From NCBI GenBank assembly GCA_023458315.1, contig JAEXAH010000134.1, positions 1 to 5,562 on the forward strand: a DNA stretch of 5,562 nt, read 5' to 3'. Source of the stretch: Pseudomonadota bacterium (lineage in GTDB: Bacteria; Pseudomonadota; Alphaproteobacteria; Rhodospirillales; Magnetospirillaceae). How positions within the stretch are numbered: the first letter of the stretch is position 1; the number at the start of each line of letters is the position of its first letter. This document shows, one piece after another, positions 1 through 5,534 of the stretch. The translations under genes and the position numbers were made by a program. The notes beneath the pieces are model-generated. The model had not been told where the DNA came from. It saw nothing but the letters and a program-made list of their open reading frames with translations, and did no database searches.

Positions 1-785
1 CTGGTGGTTCCAACCTGAGTAGCCAGTTGATCCAGGGGCAAGGCCGCAGTGGCAGTGGTGACGTAGGACTCGACACCGGTCAGCGTCTGGAGCAGGACGC
101 TGGTCAGGTCGCCGCCCACTCCGTCCAGCAGGCTGACTCCCCGGCGTGGCCCCAGCAGATGCCGTAACAGGGCCGCCGTGCCCCAGGAGGAAGTGATGGA
201 CTCCCGTGCCAGTTCGGCACTTCGGGCAGTATTCAGAATAGTGCGGCAGCGATTTTCCACTGTCTCCGGCAGGTACTGAAGGCGTTCGCGTAGCCAAGGC
301 AGATACTGGTCTGCCAGGTCTTCATCGGTGCAGAAATAGGTGAGTTTGTGCGCCGCTAGATTGCTCAGCTGCTGGGAAAACTGCTGGTACAGCTTTTCGG
401 ACAGTAACGGGTCCTGCTCCCCCGGCAAGCCCTTGCCCGGGGCATGGGCCAGGACGATTCCCAGATGGGGCCGCAAGGCGGTGGATTGGCTGCCATACCA
501 GCGGATCAGGGCATCCAGCTCGGCAAGCTGGGGTGCCAGAACGAGGATGTAGTCGCCAGCATCGCATTGGGTGCCGAGGGTGACGGAGAGCCAGCGGAAA
601 GCCTCCTGGCCCTGTTGGTCAAAGCTTTCTCCCATGGCCTGGCCTGCCTGAACGGCGGAAGCTTGGTGTTCCAGTTTCTGGACGGGCAGGCCTTGTTGCG
701 GGGCCCTGGTCTCGAGAGCAGCCGCCAGTTCCTTGGCGACGGGGGGATTTGCGGAGGCGTTGAGGCTGGCGATGAAGAGGCGCAT
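1..785 (-). CDS. Protein of unknown function, 3'-truncated by window edge (possibly glycosyltransferase-like)
   Basis: An uninterrupted reading frame of 261 codons starts at an ATG (785-783) and stays open to the left edge, so the C-terminus is missing. The start is well fixed: an in-frame TGA lies only two codons upstream, and an AAGGA ribosome-binding site sits about 11 nt before the ATG. The protein begins MRLFIASLNASANPPVAKEL, with no signal peptide or membrane segment visible. A central stretch (about residues 105-165: RPHLGIVLAHAPG, then a helical segment, then LTYFCTDEDLADQYLPWL) faintly resembles the N-terminal Rossmann half of GT4-like glycosyltransferases. I see no nucleotide-sugar site, so this is a weak guess. 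It lies 52 bp downstream of the FkbM methyltransferase in the same direction and is probably co-transcribed, which is compatible with a role in glycan or surface-molecule modification. The coding call is firm; the function is not recognised. Confidence 0.8.
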   Translation of the reverse strand, partial: MRLFIASLNASANPPVAKELAAALETRAPQQGLPVQKLEHQASAVQAGQAMGESFDQQGQEAFRWLSVTLGTQCDAGDYILVLAPQLAELDALIRWYGSQSTALRPHLGIVLAHAPGKGLPGEQDPLLSEKLYQQFSQQLSNLAAHKLTYFCTDEDLADQYLPWLRERLQYLPETVENRCRTILNTARSAELARESITSSWGTAALLRHLLGPRRGVSLLDGVGGDLTSVLLQTLTGVESYVTTATAALPLDQLATQVGTT

Positions 786-837
786 GGGGAATCAAATCCT
801 TGCCTGGAGACGGGTTGCACGCATGGGCGGAAGGTAG

Positions 838-1557
838 TTATTTCTTGAAGCAGACGATGTTCTGAAAAGCAAAGATTTCGCATTGAACCGGCGAGTAGTG
901 CTCAATTGGGTAGTAGCCATTGGGCAAGAGACGGAAAAAGCGATAACCCTTCAGATAATCGAAGAAGTCCTTGAAGTAGGTGCGGGAAGCAATGTTCATC
1001 TCGTTGAATTCAAATTGGATGGCTTGCACCATGCCTTTTTCGAGACATTGGGCCGCACCCTTGAAAACCTCGAGTTCATGTCCTTCCACGTCCACCTTGA
1101 GCAGGTCGATGTGCTCAATCCCAAGTTCGGGGATGACGGCGTCCAGAGTGCGTATTTCGATGTCGAAACTGCGGTGGGGGCGCTGATGGATATCGGTGAA
1201 GACTTCTGCATAGAGCGAAGCGTGGGATGACGCCTGGTCCGCATAGTCATACATCGTGAAGCTGCCGGCAGCTGAGCCCATGCCCACATTGAAGGCCTGG
1301 ATGTTCGGCAGATTGCGCCGCAGCTTCTGGTAGGTTTCAGGATGGGGCTCGAAAGCGAATACTTGAGCCGAAGGGCAGGACTCCAGTGCCAGGCCTGAAT
1401 AGAGGCCCACATTGGCGCCCACGTCGACCACGACGGGAGCTATTTTTCCCTTGAGGTGATTCCTGAGGAAGAAGGCTTCGCCCGAATGCTGCATGGACTG
1501 CCAGTTGAGAATGCCAATGCGGTAGAGCTGGGAAGCGAAATCTTGCTCAGTGTTCAT
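838..1557 (-). CDS. FkbM family SAM-dependent methyltransferase
   Basis: A complete protein of 239 residues, the usual size of a stand-alone FkbM (Methyltransf_21) domain. It has the Rossmann SAM-binding motif VDVGANVG at residues 44-51, the acidic strand-2 motif FAFEPHP at 68-74, a family-typical TLDA at 137-140, and the hallmark LLKVDVEGHE at 152-161. Families of this type are known for O-methylating sugars or polyketides, and in Gram-negative bacteria are often found in polysaccharide or lipopolysaccharide clusters; the actual substrate here is unknown. No signal peptide or transmembrane segment is seen, so it should be cytoplasmic. The ATG has an AGGA motif 6 nt upstream. The next gene on the same strand begins 52 bp after the stop with no terminator between them, suggesting an operon. 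A sigma-54-like promoter lies upstream at 1608-1623. Confidence 0.9.
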   Translation of the reverse strand: MNTEQDFASQLYRIGILNWQSMQHSGEAFFLRNHLKGKIAPVVVDVGANVGLYSGLALESCPSAQVFAFEPHPETYQKLRRNLPNIQAFNVGMGSAAGSFTMYDYADQASSHASLYAEVFTDIHQRPHRSFDIEIRTLDAVIPELGIEHIDLLKVDVEGHELEVFKGAAQCLEKGMVQAIQFEFNEMNIASRTYFKDFFDYLKGYRFFRLLPNGYYPIEHYSPVQCEIFAFQNIVCFKK

Positions 1558-1607
1558 CCTGGATCCTAGAGAGGTATGGGCAAGGCCCAGATCAAGGCTA
1601 AAGCTAA

Positions 1608-1623
1608 AGCACGACTTGTACCA
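1608..1623 (-). promoter_or_regulatory. Putative sigma-54 (-24/-12) promoter for the FkbM operon
   Basis: On the minus strand the site reads TGGTACAAGTCGTGCT. It keeps the invariant GG and GC doublets with exactly 10 nt between them and matches most of the consensus TGGCAC-N5-TTGCW; the main deviations are T for C at the fourth position and G for T before TGC. The predicted transcript would begin near 1597, leaving a leader of about 40 nt before the methyltransferase ATG at 1557. Just upstream is a run of seven A (minus strand) flanked by CCAT/ATGG. No enhancer-binding-protein site was recognised. A chance match is possible. Confidence 0.45.
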
Positions 1624-1665
1624 TTTTTTTATGGCTTGCCCCAGCCCCGTCCAATAAATAACAGG

Positions 1666-1684
1666 GCCTAGGTTGGCCGTAGGC
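1666..1684 (-). terminator. Weak hairpin after the diguanylate cyclase gene, possible terminator
   Basis: Thirteen bases beyond the cyclase stop codon, the minus strand can fold as GCCTA-C-GG / CC-TAGGC: a 7-bp stem with one bulged C and a 4-nt loop. It is followed by CCTGTTATTTATT, which is T-rich but not a clean T-tract. It could weakly separate the cyclase transcript from the downstream FkbM unit. The poor T-tract makes this tentative. Confidence 0.3.
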
Positions 1685-1696
1685 TTCGTCTTCAGG

Positions 1697-3475
1697 TTAG
1701 GCCGTCACCACCCGGTTCTTGCCCGTGCGCTTGGCTTCGTACATGGCCGTATCTGCCCGCTTGATGGCCGCGGCCTGGTCTTCGCCGGGCTGGTAGGCAG
1801 TGACGCCGGCGCTGAAGGTAATCAGCAGCTTCTGGTTGTCGTGCATGAAGTAGTGCTTGGTCAGCTCCCGCTGCAGCCGTTGCAGGGCGTGGGTCGAGTC
1901 TTCCAGGCCGGTGTCCGGCAGCAGGATGACAAACTCCTCGCCGCCGAAGCGGGCCACCAGGTCGGTGGGGCGCATGGTGTTCTTGATGACCGTGATGAGG
2001 TGGATCAGGGCGGCGTCGCCGGCATCGTGGCCCAGGCTGTCGTTGAGCTTCTTGAAGTTGTCGATGTCCAGGATGGCCAGGCAGAGGGAGGTGCGCCGCC
2101 GCTGGGTGCGGGCCGTTTCCTTGGCGAAGGCTTCCTCCAGGCCGTGGCGGTTGAGGGCACCGGTGAGCTGGTCGTGGCGCACCAGGGTGCTGGCCTTGTC
2201 CAGCTCGCCCTGCAGTTCGGCCACCCGCTGTTCCGATTCCCGCACCCGCTGCTGGGTGGCCCGCAGTTCGTCGCGGGAGCGCTGGGCATTGAGCTGGATG
2301 ATGCGGGTTTCGTGCATCACTTCGTCAATGACGGCCCGCAGGTCGGCAATGTTGTTGGCCGTGGCAATGCGCTGGGCACAGGCCTCCACCTTGTCATGGT
2401 AGTCGGAGGTGGAGTCGGCGAAATCGGCCAGATGGTCCACGAAGCCCGCCAGCATGTGCTTCAGGGCCTCCTGGGCTTCGCTCAGGCTGTGTTTGAGCTG
2501 GCTCTGCTTGAAGATGACTTCCTTGATGCGCTGCTCGGCGTCGTCAATGGTGCGCAGGGAGAGGGGGCTGGTGACGATGTCCCGCACCATTTCGATCTGA
2601 CCATGCAGCCACTGGTCGTCTTCCACCAGTTCGCTGACGTTCTCGATCAGCAGTTGCAGCAGATGCAGCAGGCCGGTGCGCAGCTCCCGCTGGTCATCCG
2701 CCAGCAGTTCGAGGCGGAAGGCGAACTGCTTGAGCTTGTCCAGCAGCTTTTTCAGGGCCTTTGTGTCCTGGGCCCGGCGCACGGCGCTGGCCAGGGTACG
2801 GGCTTCTTCCACCAACTGGGGCGACTCCACCAGCTGGGTGGCGACGGCCGTTTCCAGGGTGAAGGCAAACAGTTCCCGCAGTTCGCCGACCAGGGCGTTG
2901 TCGGCGCTGGCCGGTGCTGTGGTCGCGGCGACAGCATCGGCGCCGTTGTCCTCCGCTGCCATCTCGGGGGCATCGGCCAGGGGTGTGCCGCCGGCGTCCG
3001 CATTCTGGTTCCAGGAAGTGAGGAGCCCTTTCAGGCGGGTGAAGAGCAGGTCCGGATCCTTGCCGGCACTGGATAGCACGTGTTCCAGGGAGTCCCGTTT
3101 CTTGCCGGGCGTCAGGCCGGCATGATGGGTTTCCCATTGCCGGATCAGTTCGGCAATGAGGTCGCTCCAGGGCGGCGGTTCGCTGCTGGCTTCGGTACAG
3201 AACGCCTTCCAGGTGTTCTGGAAGCGTTCCCAGCTCTTGTCCCGGATCGCCTCGTCGAAAGACCTGGCAAGGCGCTGCTGGGCCGGTCGGCTGCGGTCAA
3301 GGGCGGCCGCCAGGCTTTTGCACTGCTTTTCCGGGAACGGCTCATCCCCCGGCGGGTGTTCGGCAATTTCGTTGTAGAGAGTGAAGTAATTGTCCGGAGT
3401 CGGCGGTATGCGCCGGACGGCCAGTTGTCGGAGGACTTCACGAGCAATTTCGGAGGGATTGGAGAGGGCAGCCAT
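1697..3475 (-). CDS. Diguanylate cyclase (GGDEF domain) with unrecognised helical N-terminal half
   Basis: A 592-residue protein predicted to condense two GTP into the second messenger cyclic di-GMP. The catalytic domain covers about residues 430-590. It has the metal-binding DIDNFKKLND starting at D470, the active-site GGEEF at 511-515, and the motifs FSAGVTAY and ADTAMYEAKRTGKNRV near the C-terminus. The RxxD product-inhibition site (RPTD, 502-505) stands five residues before GGEEF, the canonical spacing, so feedback inhibition is likely. Residues 1-155 are mostly helical (including TPDNYFTLYNEIAE). An Ala-rich low-complexity linker covers about 160-193, helical segments about 195-385, and a likely coiled coil about 385-430 joins the sensor half to GGDEF. 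No membrane segment, signal peptide, PAS, GAF or receiver domain is recognised, so it should be a soluble enzyme with an unknown input. The start ATG has only a weak ribosome-binding site; the N-terminal sequence looks natural. No EAL phosphodiesterase domain is present. Confidence 0.93.
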   Translation of the reverse strand: MAALSNPSEIAREVLRQLAVRRIPPTPDNYFTLYNEIAEHPPGDEPFPEKQCKSLAAALDRSRPAQQRLARSFDEAIRDKSWERFQNTWKAFCTEASSEPPPWSDLIAELIRQWETHHAGLTPGKKRDSLEHVLSSAGKDPDLLFTRLKGLLTSWNQNADAGGTPLADAPEMAAEDNGADAVAATTAPASADNALVGELRELFAFTLETAVATQLVESPQLVEEARTLASAVRRAQDTKALKKLLDKLKQFAFRLELLADDQRELRTGLLHLLQLLIENVSELVEDDQWLHGQIEMVRDIVTSPLSLRTIDDAEQRIKEVIFKQSQLKHSLSEAQEALKHMLAGFVDHLADFADSTSDYHDKVEACAQRIATANNIADLRAVIDEVMHETRIIQLNAQRSRDELRATQQRVRESEQRVAELQGELDKASTLVRHDQLTGALNRHGLEEAFAKETARTQRRRTSLCLAILDIDNFKKLNDSLGHDAGDAALIHLITVIKNTMRPTDLVARFGGEEFVILLPDTGLEDSTHALQRLQRELTKHYFMHDNQKLLITFSAGVTAYQPGEDQAAAIKRADTAMYEAKRTGKNRVVTA

Positions 3476-3507
3476 GGAATTTGAGTCTTGCTCGAAGATT
3501 GCAGCCT

Positions 3508-3513
3508 ATTCTA
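3508..3513 (-). promoter_or_regulatory. Candidate -10 element for the diguanylate cyclase gene
   Basis: On the minus strand TAGAAT occurs in the context ATATAGAATAGG, about 32 nt before the cyclase ATG. No convincing -35 hexamer is seen at 16-18 nt. The 86-bp interval 3476-3561 is divergent and must hold promoters for both the cyclase (minus) and tRNA-Thr (plus). Confidence 0.3.
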
Positions 3514-3546
3514 TATGCGACAGCACGTCAGGGGGCATGCCTCGGT

Positions 3547-3552
3547 TATAAT
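3547..3552 (+). promoter_or_regulatory. -10 element (TATAAT) of the tRNA-Thr promoter
   Basis: A perfect TATAAT ends 9 nt before the first base of tRNA-Thr. It is followed by a GC-rich discriminator (GGCGGCCCCG), a feature known from stringently controlled stable-RNA promoters. The 5' leader would be only a few bases. The -35 region (around 3524-3530, CACGTCA) is a poor match to TTGACA. Confidence 0.6.
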
Positions 3553-3561
3553 GGCGGCCCC

Positions 3562-3637
3562 GCCGGGTTAGCTCAGTAGGTAGAGCAGCGCACTTGTAAT
3601 GCGAAGGTCACCAGTTCGATTCCGGTACCCGGCACCA
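3562..3637 (+). tRNA. tRNA-Thr (anticodon TGT)
   Basis: A complete 76-nt cloverleaf with encoded CCA. The acceptor is GCCGGGT / ACCCGGC, the D arm GCTC-AGTAGGTA-GAGC, the anticodon loop CTTGTAA with TGT at 3595-3597, the T loop TTCGATT, discriminator A and CCA at 3635-3637. TGT reads ACA and, with modification or wobble, other Thr codons. Two positions do not form Watson-Crick pairs: G27/A43 closing the anticodon stem and A52/C62 in the T stem. It is a lone tRNA gene with its own promoter. The 28 bp between it and the convergent iclR-type gene are pyrimidine-rich and hold no obvious hairpin terminator. Confidence 0.97.
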
Positions 3638-3665
3638 TCCCTCTCTCTTTTCCCTGTTTGCCTGT

Positions 3666-4469
3666 TCAGGCCGGGCCCGGTTCGTGATAACCCAGCCGGT
3701 GCGATAAATCCTGGGCGGCTTGCCGGATGGCGGCGGCAATGTTGCTGTCCCAGTCGCTGGCAAAGTTGCCGATCGGCCCCAGGGAAGTGATTGCCGCCAC
3801 CATGGTGCCCGTCTGATTGAATACCGGCGCACTGAAACCGTTGATACCCGGAGAGTAGCTGCCGCTGGCCCGGGCAATGCCCTGGTTGCGGATTTCCGAT
3901 AGCAGGCCGTCCATTTCCCGGCGCGCAGCCGCCAGGGTGGTGCCGTTCGCTTCCGCGTTCGCCTTGATTTCGACTTCCAGCAGCTGACGCAGGTAGGGGG
4001 AGCGGAAAAAGGCGGCAAACGCCCGACCCGTGGCCGAACTGGCCAGCGGCAGGACGGTACCGGCGCGCAACGCAACGGTGATCGGTCCGCCGGCCTCCAG
4101 CAGGCGGACCACAGTGGCGCCATGATTTCCCCATACGGCCAGGGCAACGGTTTCGCCCAGGCGCTCGCAGAGATCTTCCAGTATCGGGGTGGCGAGGCGA
4201 ACCGGATCCAGCCGGCCCATGGCGGCCAAGCCCAGTTCCAGGGAGAAACTGCCCAGGTCATAGCGGCCGCTGGTCTGGTCCTGCTCGACCAGGCCCATGC
4301 GAATGAGGCTGACCAGGTAGCGGTGGGCCTTGGCGGCGGGCATGCCGGCAGCCTTGGCCAGGTCCCGCAGCATCATGGCGCGGCCATTGGCTGCCAGCGC
4401 CTGCAATAACTTGCCCCCCACTTCGATGGATTGAATTCCCTGGCGGTCCTTGGTTTTTGGCTTTTCCAT
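3666..4469 (-). CDS. IclR family transcriptional regulator
   Basis: From the ATG at 4469 the protein has 267 residues, typical for IclR regulators. The N-terminal winged helix-turn-helix covers about residues 10-70: the family-typical GIQSIEVGGKLLQALA opening, the recognition region LRDLAKAAGMPAAKAHRYLVSLIRMGLVEQ at about 34-63, and the wing SGRYDLG. The effector-binding domain follows (about 85-260), with the conserved LPLASSATGRAFAAF (140-154) and SYSPGINGFSAPVFNQTG (204-221). Such proteins usually bind small aromatic or carboxylic acid effectors and control neighbouring catabolic operons or themselves. No catabolic gene is in view, so the target is unknown. It is divergent from the ParA-type gene across 151 bp and convergent with tRNA-Thr. 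A TTG six codons upstream (4487) could add MLLKSY, but the ATG is preferred. No strong ribosome-binding site precedes either. Confidence 0.92.
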   Translation of the reverse strand: MEKPKTKDRQGIQSIEVGGKLLQALAANGRAMMLRDLAKAAGMPAAKAHRYLVSLIRMGLVEQDQTSGRYDLGSFSLELGLAAMGRLDPVRLATPILEDLCERLGETVALAVWGNHGATVVRLLEAGGPITVALRAGTVLPLASSATGRAFAAFFRSPYLRQLLEVEIKANAEANGTTLAAARREMDGLLSEIRNQGIARASGSYSPGINGFSAPVFNQTGTMVAAITSLGPIGNFASDWDSNIAAAIRQAAQDLSHRLGYHEPGPA

Positions 4470-4552
4470 ATATGACTTAAGTAGCAAACCCGGTCGCCAT
4501 ATTACATCCGTGTGCGCCCAATCGGGGAGCCGCCGCTGTCAGTACCTTCGCA

Positions 4553-4558
4553 TATAAT
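4553..4558 (+). promoter_or_regulatory. Candidate -10 element (TATAAT) for the ParA-family gene
   Basis: A perfect TATAAT lies in the divergent iclR/parA interval; no good -35 hexamer is seen around 4530-4536, which reads CCGCC-rich. A start near 4565 would give a leader of about 56 nt to the ATG at 4621. It would leave only about 8 nt before the upstream GTG at 4573, one reason for choosing the ATG as translation start. Confidence 0.45.
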
Positions 4559-4620
4559 CATCCGAGACCGTTGTGGCCCAAATGCCAGTTCGGCTTTTAT
4601 CGAGTGAGAAAGGGGGGGGT

Positions 4621-5238
4621 ATGCAAGCAATTCTGGTGGCCAATCCGAAGGGGGGGTGTGGCAAGACAACCTTGGCGACAAATCTGGCCGGCTATTTCGC
4701 CAACCAGGGCAACAAGGTCACCTTGTGTGATTTGGATCGCCAGCAATCCTCCCTGCGCTGGATGGCCTTCCGCGATCCGGAGATGGCACCGGTGACCGGA
4801 TACTTCGCGGGTAATCAGGTGATGTTCAATCCGCCCCAGGATGTGGATCAGGTGGTGCTGGACGCCCCGGCCGGCCTGCAGGGCTATAAGCTTTCCGACT
4901 ACCTGCGTCGTGTCGATAAGGTCATCGTTCCGGTGGTGCCTTCCATATTTGATATGGCGGCAACGGAGGATTTCCTCAATTCATTGCGCCAGGAAACCCG
5001 CGGTCGGCGGCAGATGCTGGGCATTGTTGCCATGCGGGTGGATCCCCGAACCCGTGCTGCGGCGATGCTGGAAGAGTTCTTGCGCCATTTTGATATCCCT
5101 ATTGTCAGTTATTTGCGCAACACACAAAACTACGTAAACGTCGCTGCTGCAGGGCTTTCAGTCTTCGACCCCCCCCGCGCCAAGTTCAAGCGAGACCACG
5201 AACAGTGGGATTCCCTCTTGCAGTGGCTCTCCGACTAG
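4621..5238 (+). CDS. ParA/MinD-family ATPase without a visible ParB partner
   Basis: The protein has 205 residues from the ATG at 4621, short for ParA and close to the stand-alone Walker ATPases of the VirC1/orphan ParA type. It shows the deviant Walker A box KGGCGKTT (10-17, with signature K10 and catalytic K15), the Walker A' stretch CDLDRQQSS (36-44), and Walker B VVLDAP (78-83, D81). The segment VDKVIVPVVPSIFDMAATEDFL (98-119) is family-typical. There is no N-terminal DNA-binding extension. Such ATPases dimerise on ATP and bind DNA or membranes to position cargo: DNA, chemoreceptor clusters or other complexes. No ParB, parS or cargo gene is visible, so the role is open. The start is supported by AAGGGG immediately upstream and by MQAILVANPKGG matching the usual family start. 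Three homopolymer runs lie in or beside it: G8 at 4612-4619, G7 at 4650-4656 and C8 at 5169-5176. Confidence 0.92.
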   Translation: MQAILVANPKGGCGKTTLATNLAGYFANQGNKVTLCDLDRQQSSLRWMAFRDPEMAPVTGYFAGNQVMFNPPQDVDQVVLDAPAGLQGYKLSDYLRRVDKVIVPVVPSIFDMAATEDFLNSLRQETRGRRQMLGIVAMRVDPRTRAAAMLEEFLRHFDIPIVSYLRNTQNYVNVAAAGLSVFDPPRAKFKRDHEQWDSLLQWLSD

Positions 5239-5260
5239 GCTATAGTTCGCCTCCCTCGAC

Positions 5261-5274
5261 GCACCAGCCGGTGC
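5261..5274 (+). other. Small perfect hairpin after the ParA-family gene
   Basis: GCACC-AGCC-GGTGC forms a 5-bp G+C-rich stem with a 4-nt loop 22 bp beyond the parA-type stop codon. No T-tract follows (the next bases are AGCCAAGCG), so it is not a standard intrinsic terminator. It might stabilise the mRNA 3' end. Confidence 0.3.
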
Positions 5275-5313
5275 AGCCAAGCGAAAGCAAAGCAAGAAAC
5301 AAACCGGCAGGGG

Positions 5314-5342
5314 TTGACGAGGTGCAGAGAAAGCGATAATAT
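5314..5342 (+). promoter_or_regulatory. Sigma-70 promoter of the tRNA-fMet / putative rRNA unit
   Basis: TTGACG (5314-5319) and TAATAT (5337-5342) are separated by 17 bp, close to the consensus promoter. The bases upstream (about 5279-5305) are A-rich with repeated AAGC/AAGAAAC-like words, in the position expected for an UP element, which is common at stable-RNA promoters. Transcription should start near 5349, about 10 nt before tRNA-fMet. The -10 box lies in the loop of an inverted repeat (5326-5353). Confidence 0.75.
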
Positions 5343-5353
5343 TTCGCTTCTCT
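5326..5353. repeat. Imperfect inverted repeat centred on the -10 box of the tRNA-fMet promoter
   Basis: The left arm AGAGAAAGCGA (5326-5336) and right arm TCGCTTCTCT (5344-5353) are complementary over 10 bp with one extra A in the left arm. They flank the 7-nt centre TAATATT. The element covers the -10 box and predicted start site. It could be an operator for a dimeric regulator, or chance. It lacks a T-tract and so is not a terminator. Confidence 0.6.
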
Positions 5354-5359
5354 GACGGA

Positions 5360-5436
<77 letters not shown>

Positions 5437-5445
5437 GCTCTTTAA
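5437..5445 (+). promoter_or_regulatory. boxA-like antitermination motif (rRNA leader)
   Basis: GCTCTTTAA, followed by AAAAATA, matches the core of the boxA element (TGCTCTTTAACA in Escherichia coli) that recruits the NusB-S10 antitermination complex to rRNA transcripts. It begins immediately after the CCA of tRNA-fMet. A boxC-like GTGTAGGTGCTTGG follows at 5465-5478. Together these suggest that 16S rRNA begins shortly after the right edge. Confidence 0.7.
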
Positions 5446-5464
5446 AAAATAGGACAACCGATAG

Positions 5465-5524
5465 GTGTAGGTGCTTGGTTGGGTGTTCCGGCTTAGGTCG
5501 GACAAATGAATCAAGCGCTTGCAC
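5465..5524 (+). ncRNA. Long stem-loop in the putative rRNA leader
   Basis: As RNA, GTGTAGGTGCTTGGTT (5465-5480) pairs without interruption with AATCAAGCGCTTGCAC (5509-5524), giving 16 base pairs of which four are G-U. Inside the loop a smaller hairpin forms between TGTTCCG (5484-5490) and CGGACA (5499-5504), with one bulged U. The length of the stem is hard to explain by chance. It fits a pre-16S leader structure used in antitermination, folding or processing, but the exact role is inferred. It is not a separate gene. Confidence 0.65.
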
Positions 5525-5534
5525 AAAGATGTAG

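Noticed and set aside
444..848. 134-codon plus-strand frame opposite the partial gene at the left edge
   Set aside because: It mirrors the minus-strand gene, which has a defined start, ribosome-binding site and operon context; the product resembles no protein family.
506..883. 125-codon minus-strand frame overlapping the left partial gene and the end of the FkbM gene
   Set aside because: Pro/Ser/Arg-rich product in a different frame from the 261-codon open frame, and it would overlap the methyltransferase; typical shadow.
883..1230. 115-codon plus-strand frame opposite the FkbM gene
   Set aside because: Antisense of the conserved methyltransferase C-terminal half; no family features.
1673..3076. 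467-codon open frame on the plus strand opposite the diguanylate cyclase
   Set aside because: It is the antisense of a clearly recognisable GGDEF protein in G+C-rich DNA; its translation is Gly/Val/Gln-rich with no domain and no plausible start site.
3562..3637. tRNA-Thr as the attachment site of an integrated element
   Set aside because: No integrase gene and no repeated copy of the tRNA 3' end is present elsewhere in the window.
3568..4134. 188-codon minus-strand frame ending in RNRTGDLRITSALLY
   Set aside because: Its C-terminus is the antisense translation of tRNA-Thr, a well-known type of spurious prediction, and the rest is a shadow of the IclR gene.
4573..4620. GTG at 4573 as an alternative start of the ParA-family gene
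   Set aside because: It would add 16 residues ahead of the usual family start, has no ribosome-binding site, and lies only about 8 nt after the predicted transcription start.
5261..5274. Intrinsic terminator of the ParA-family gene
   Set aside because: The hairpin is only 5 bp and no T-tract follows; kept only as an unassigned hairpin.
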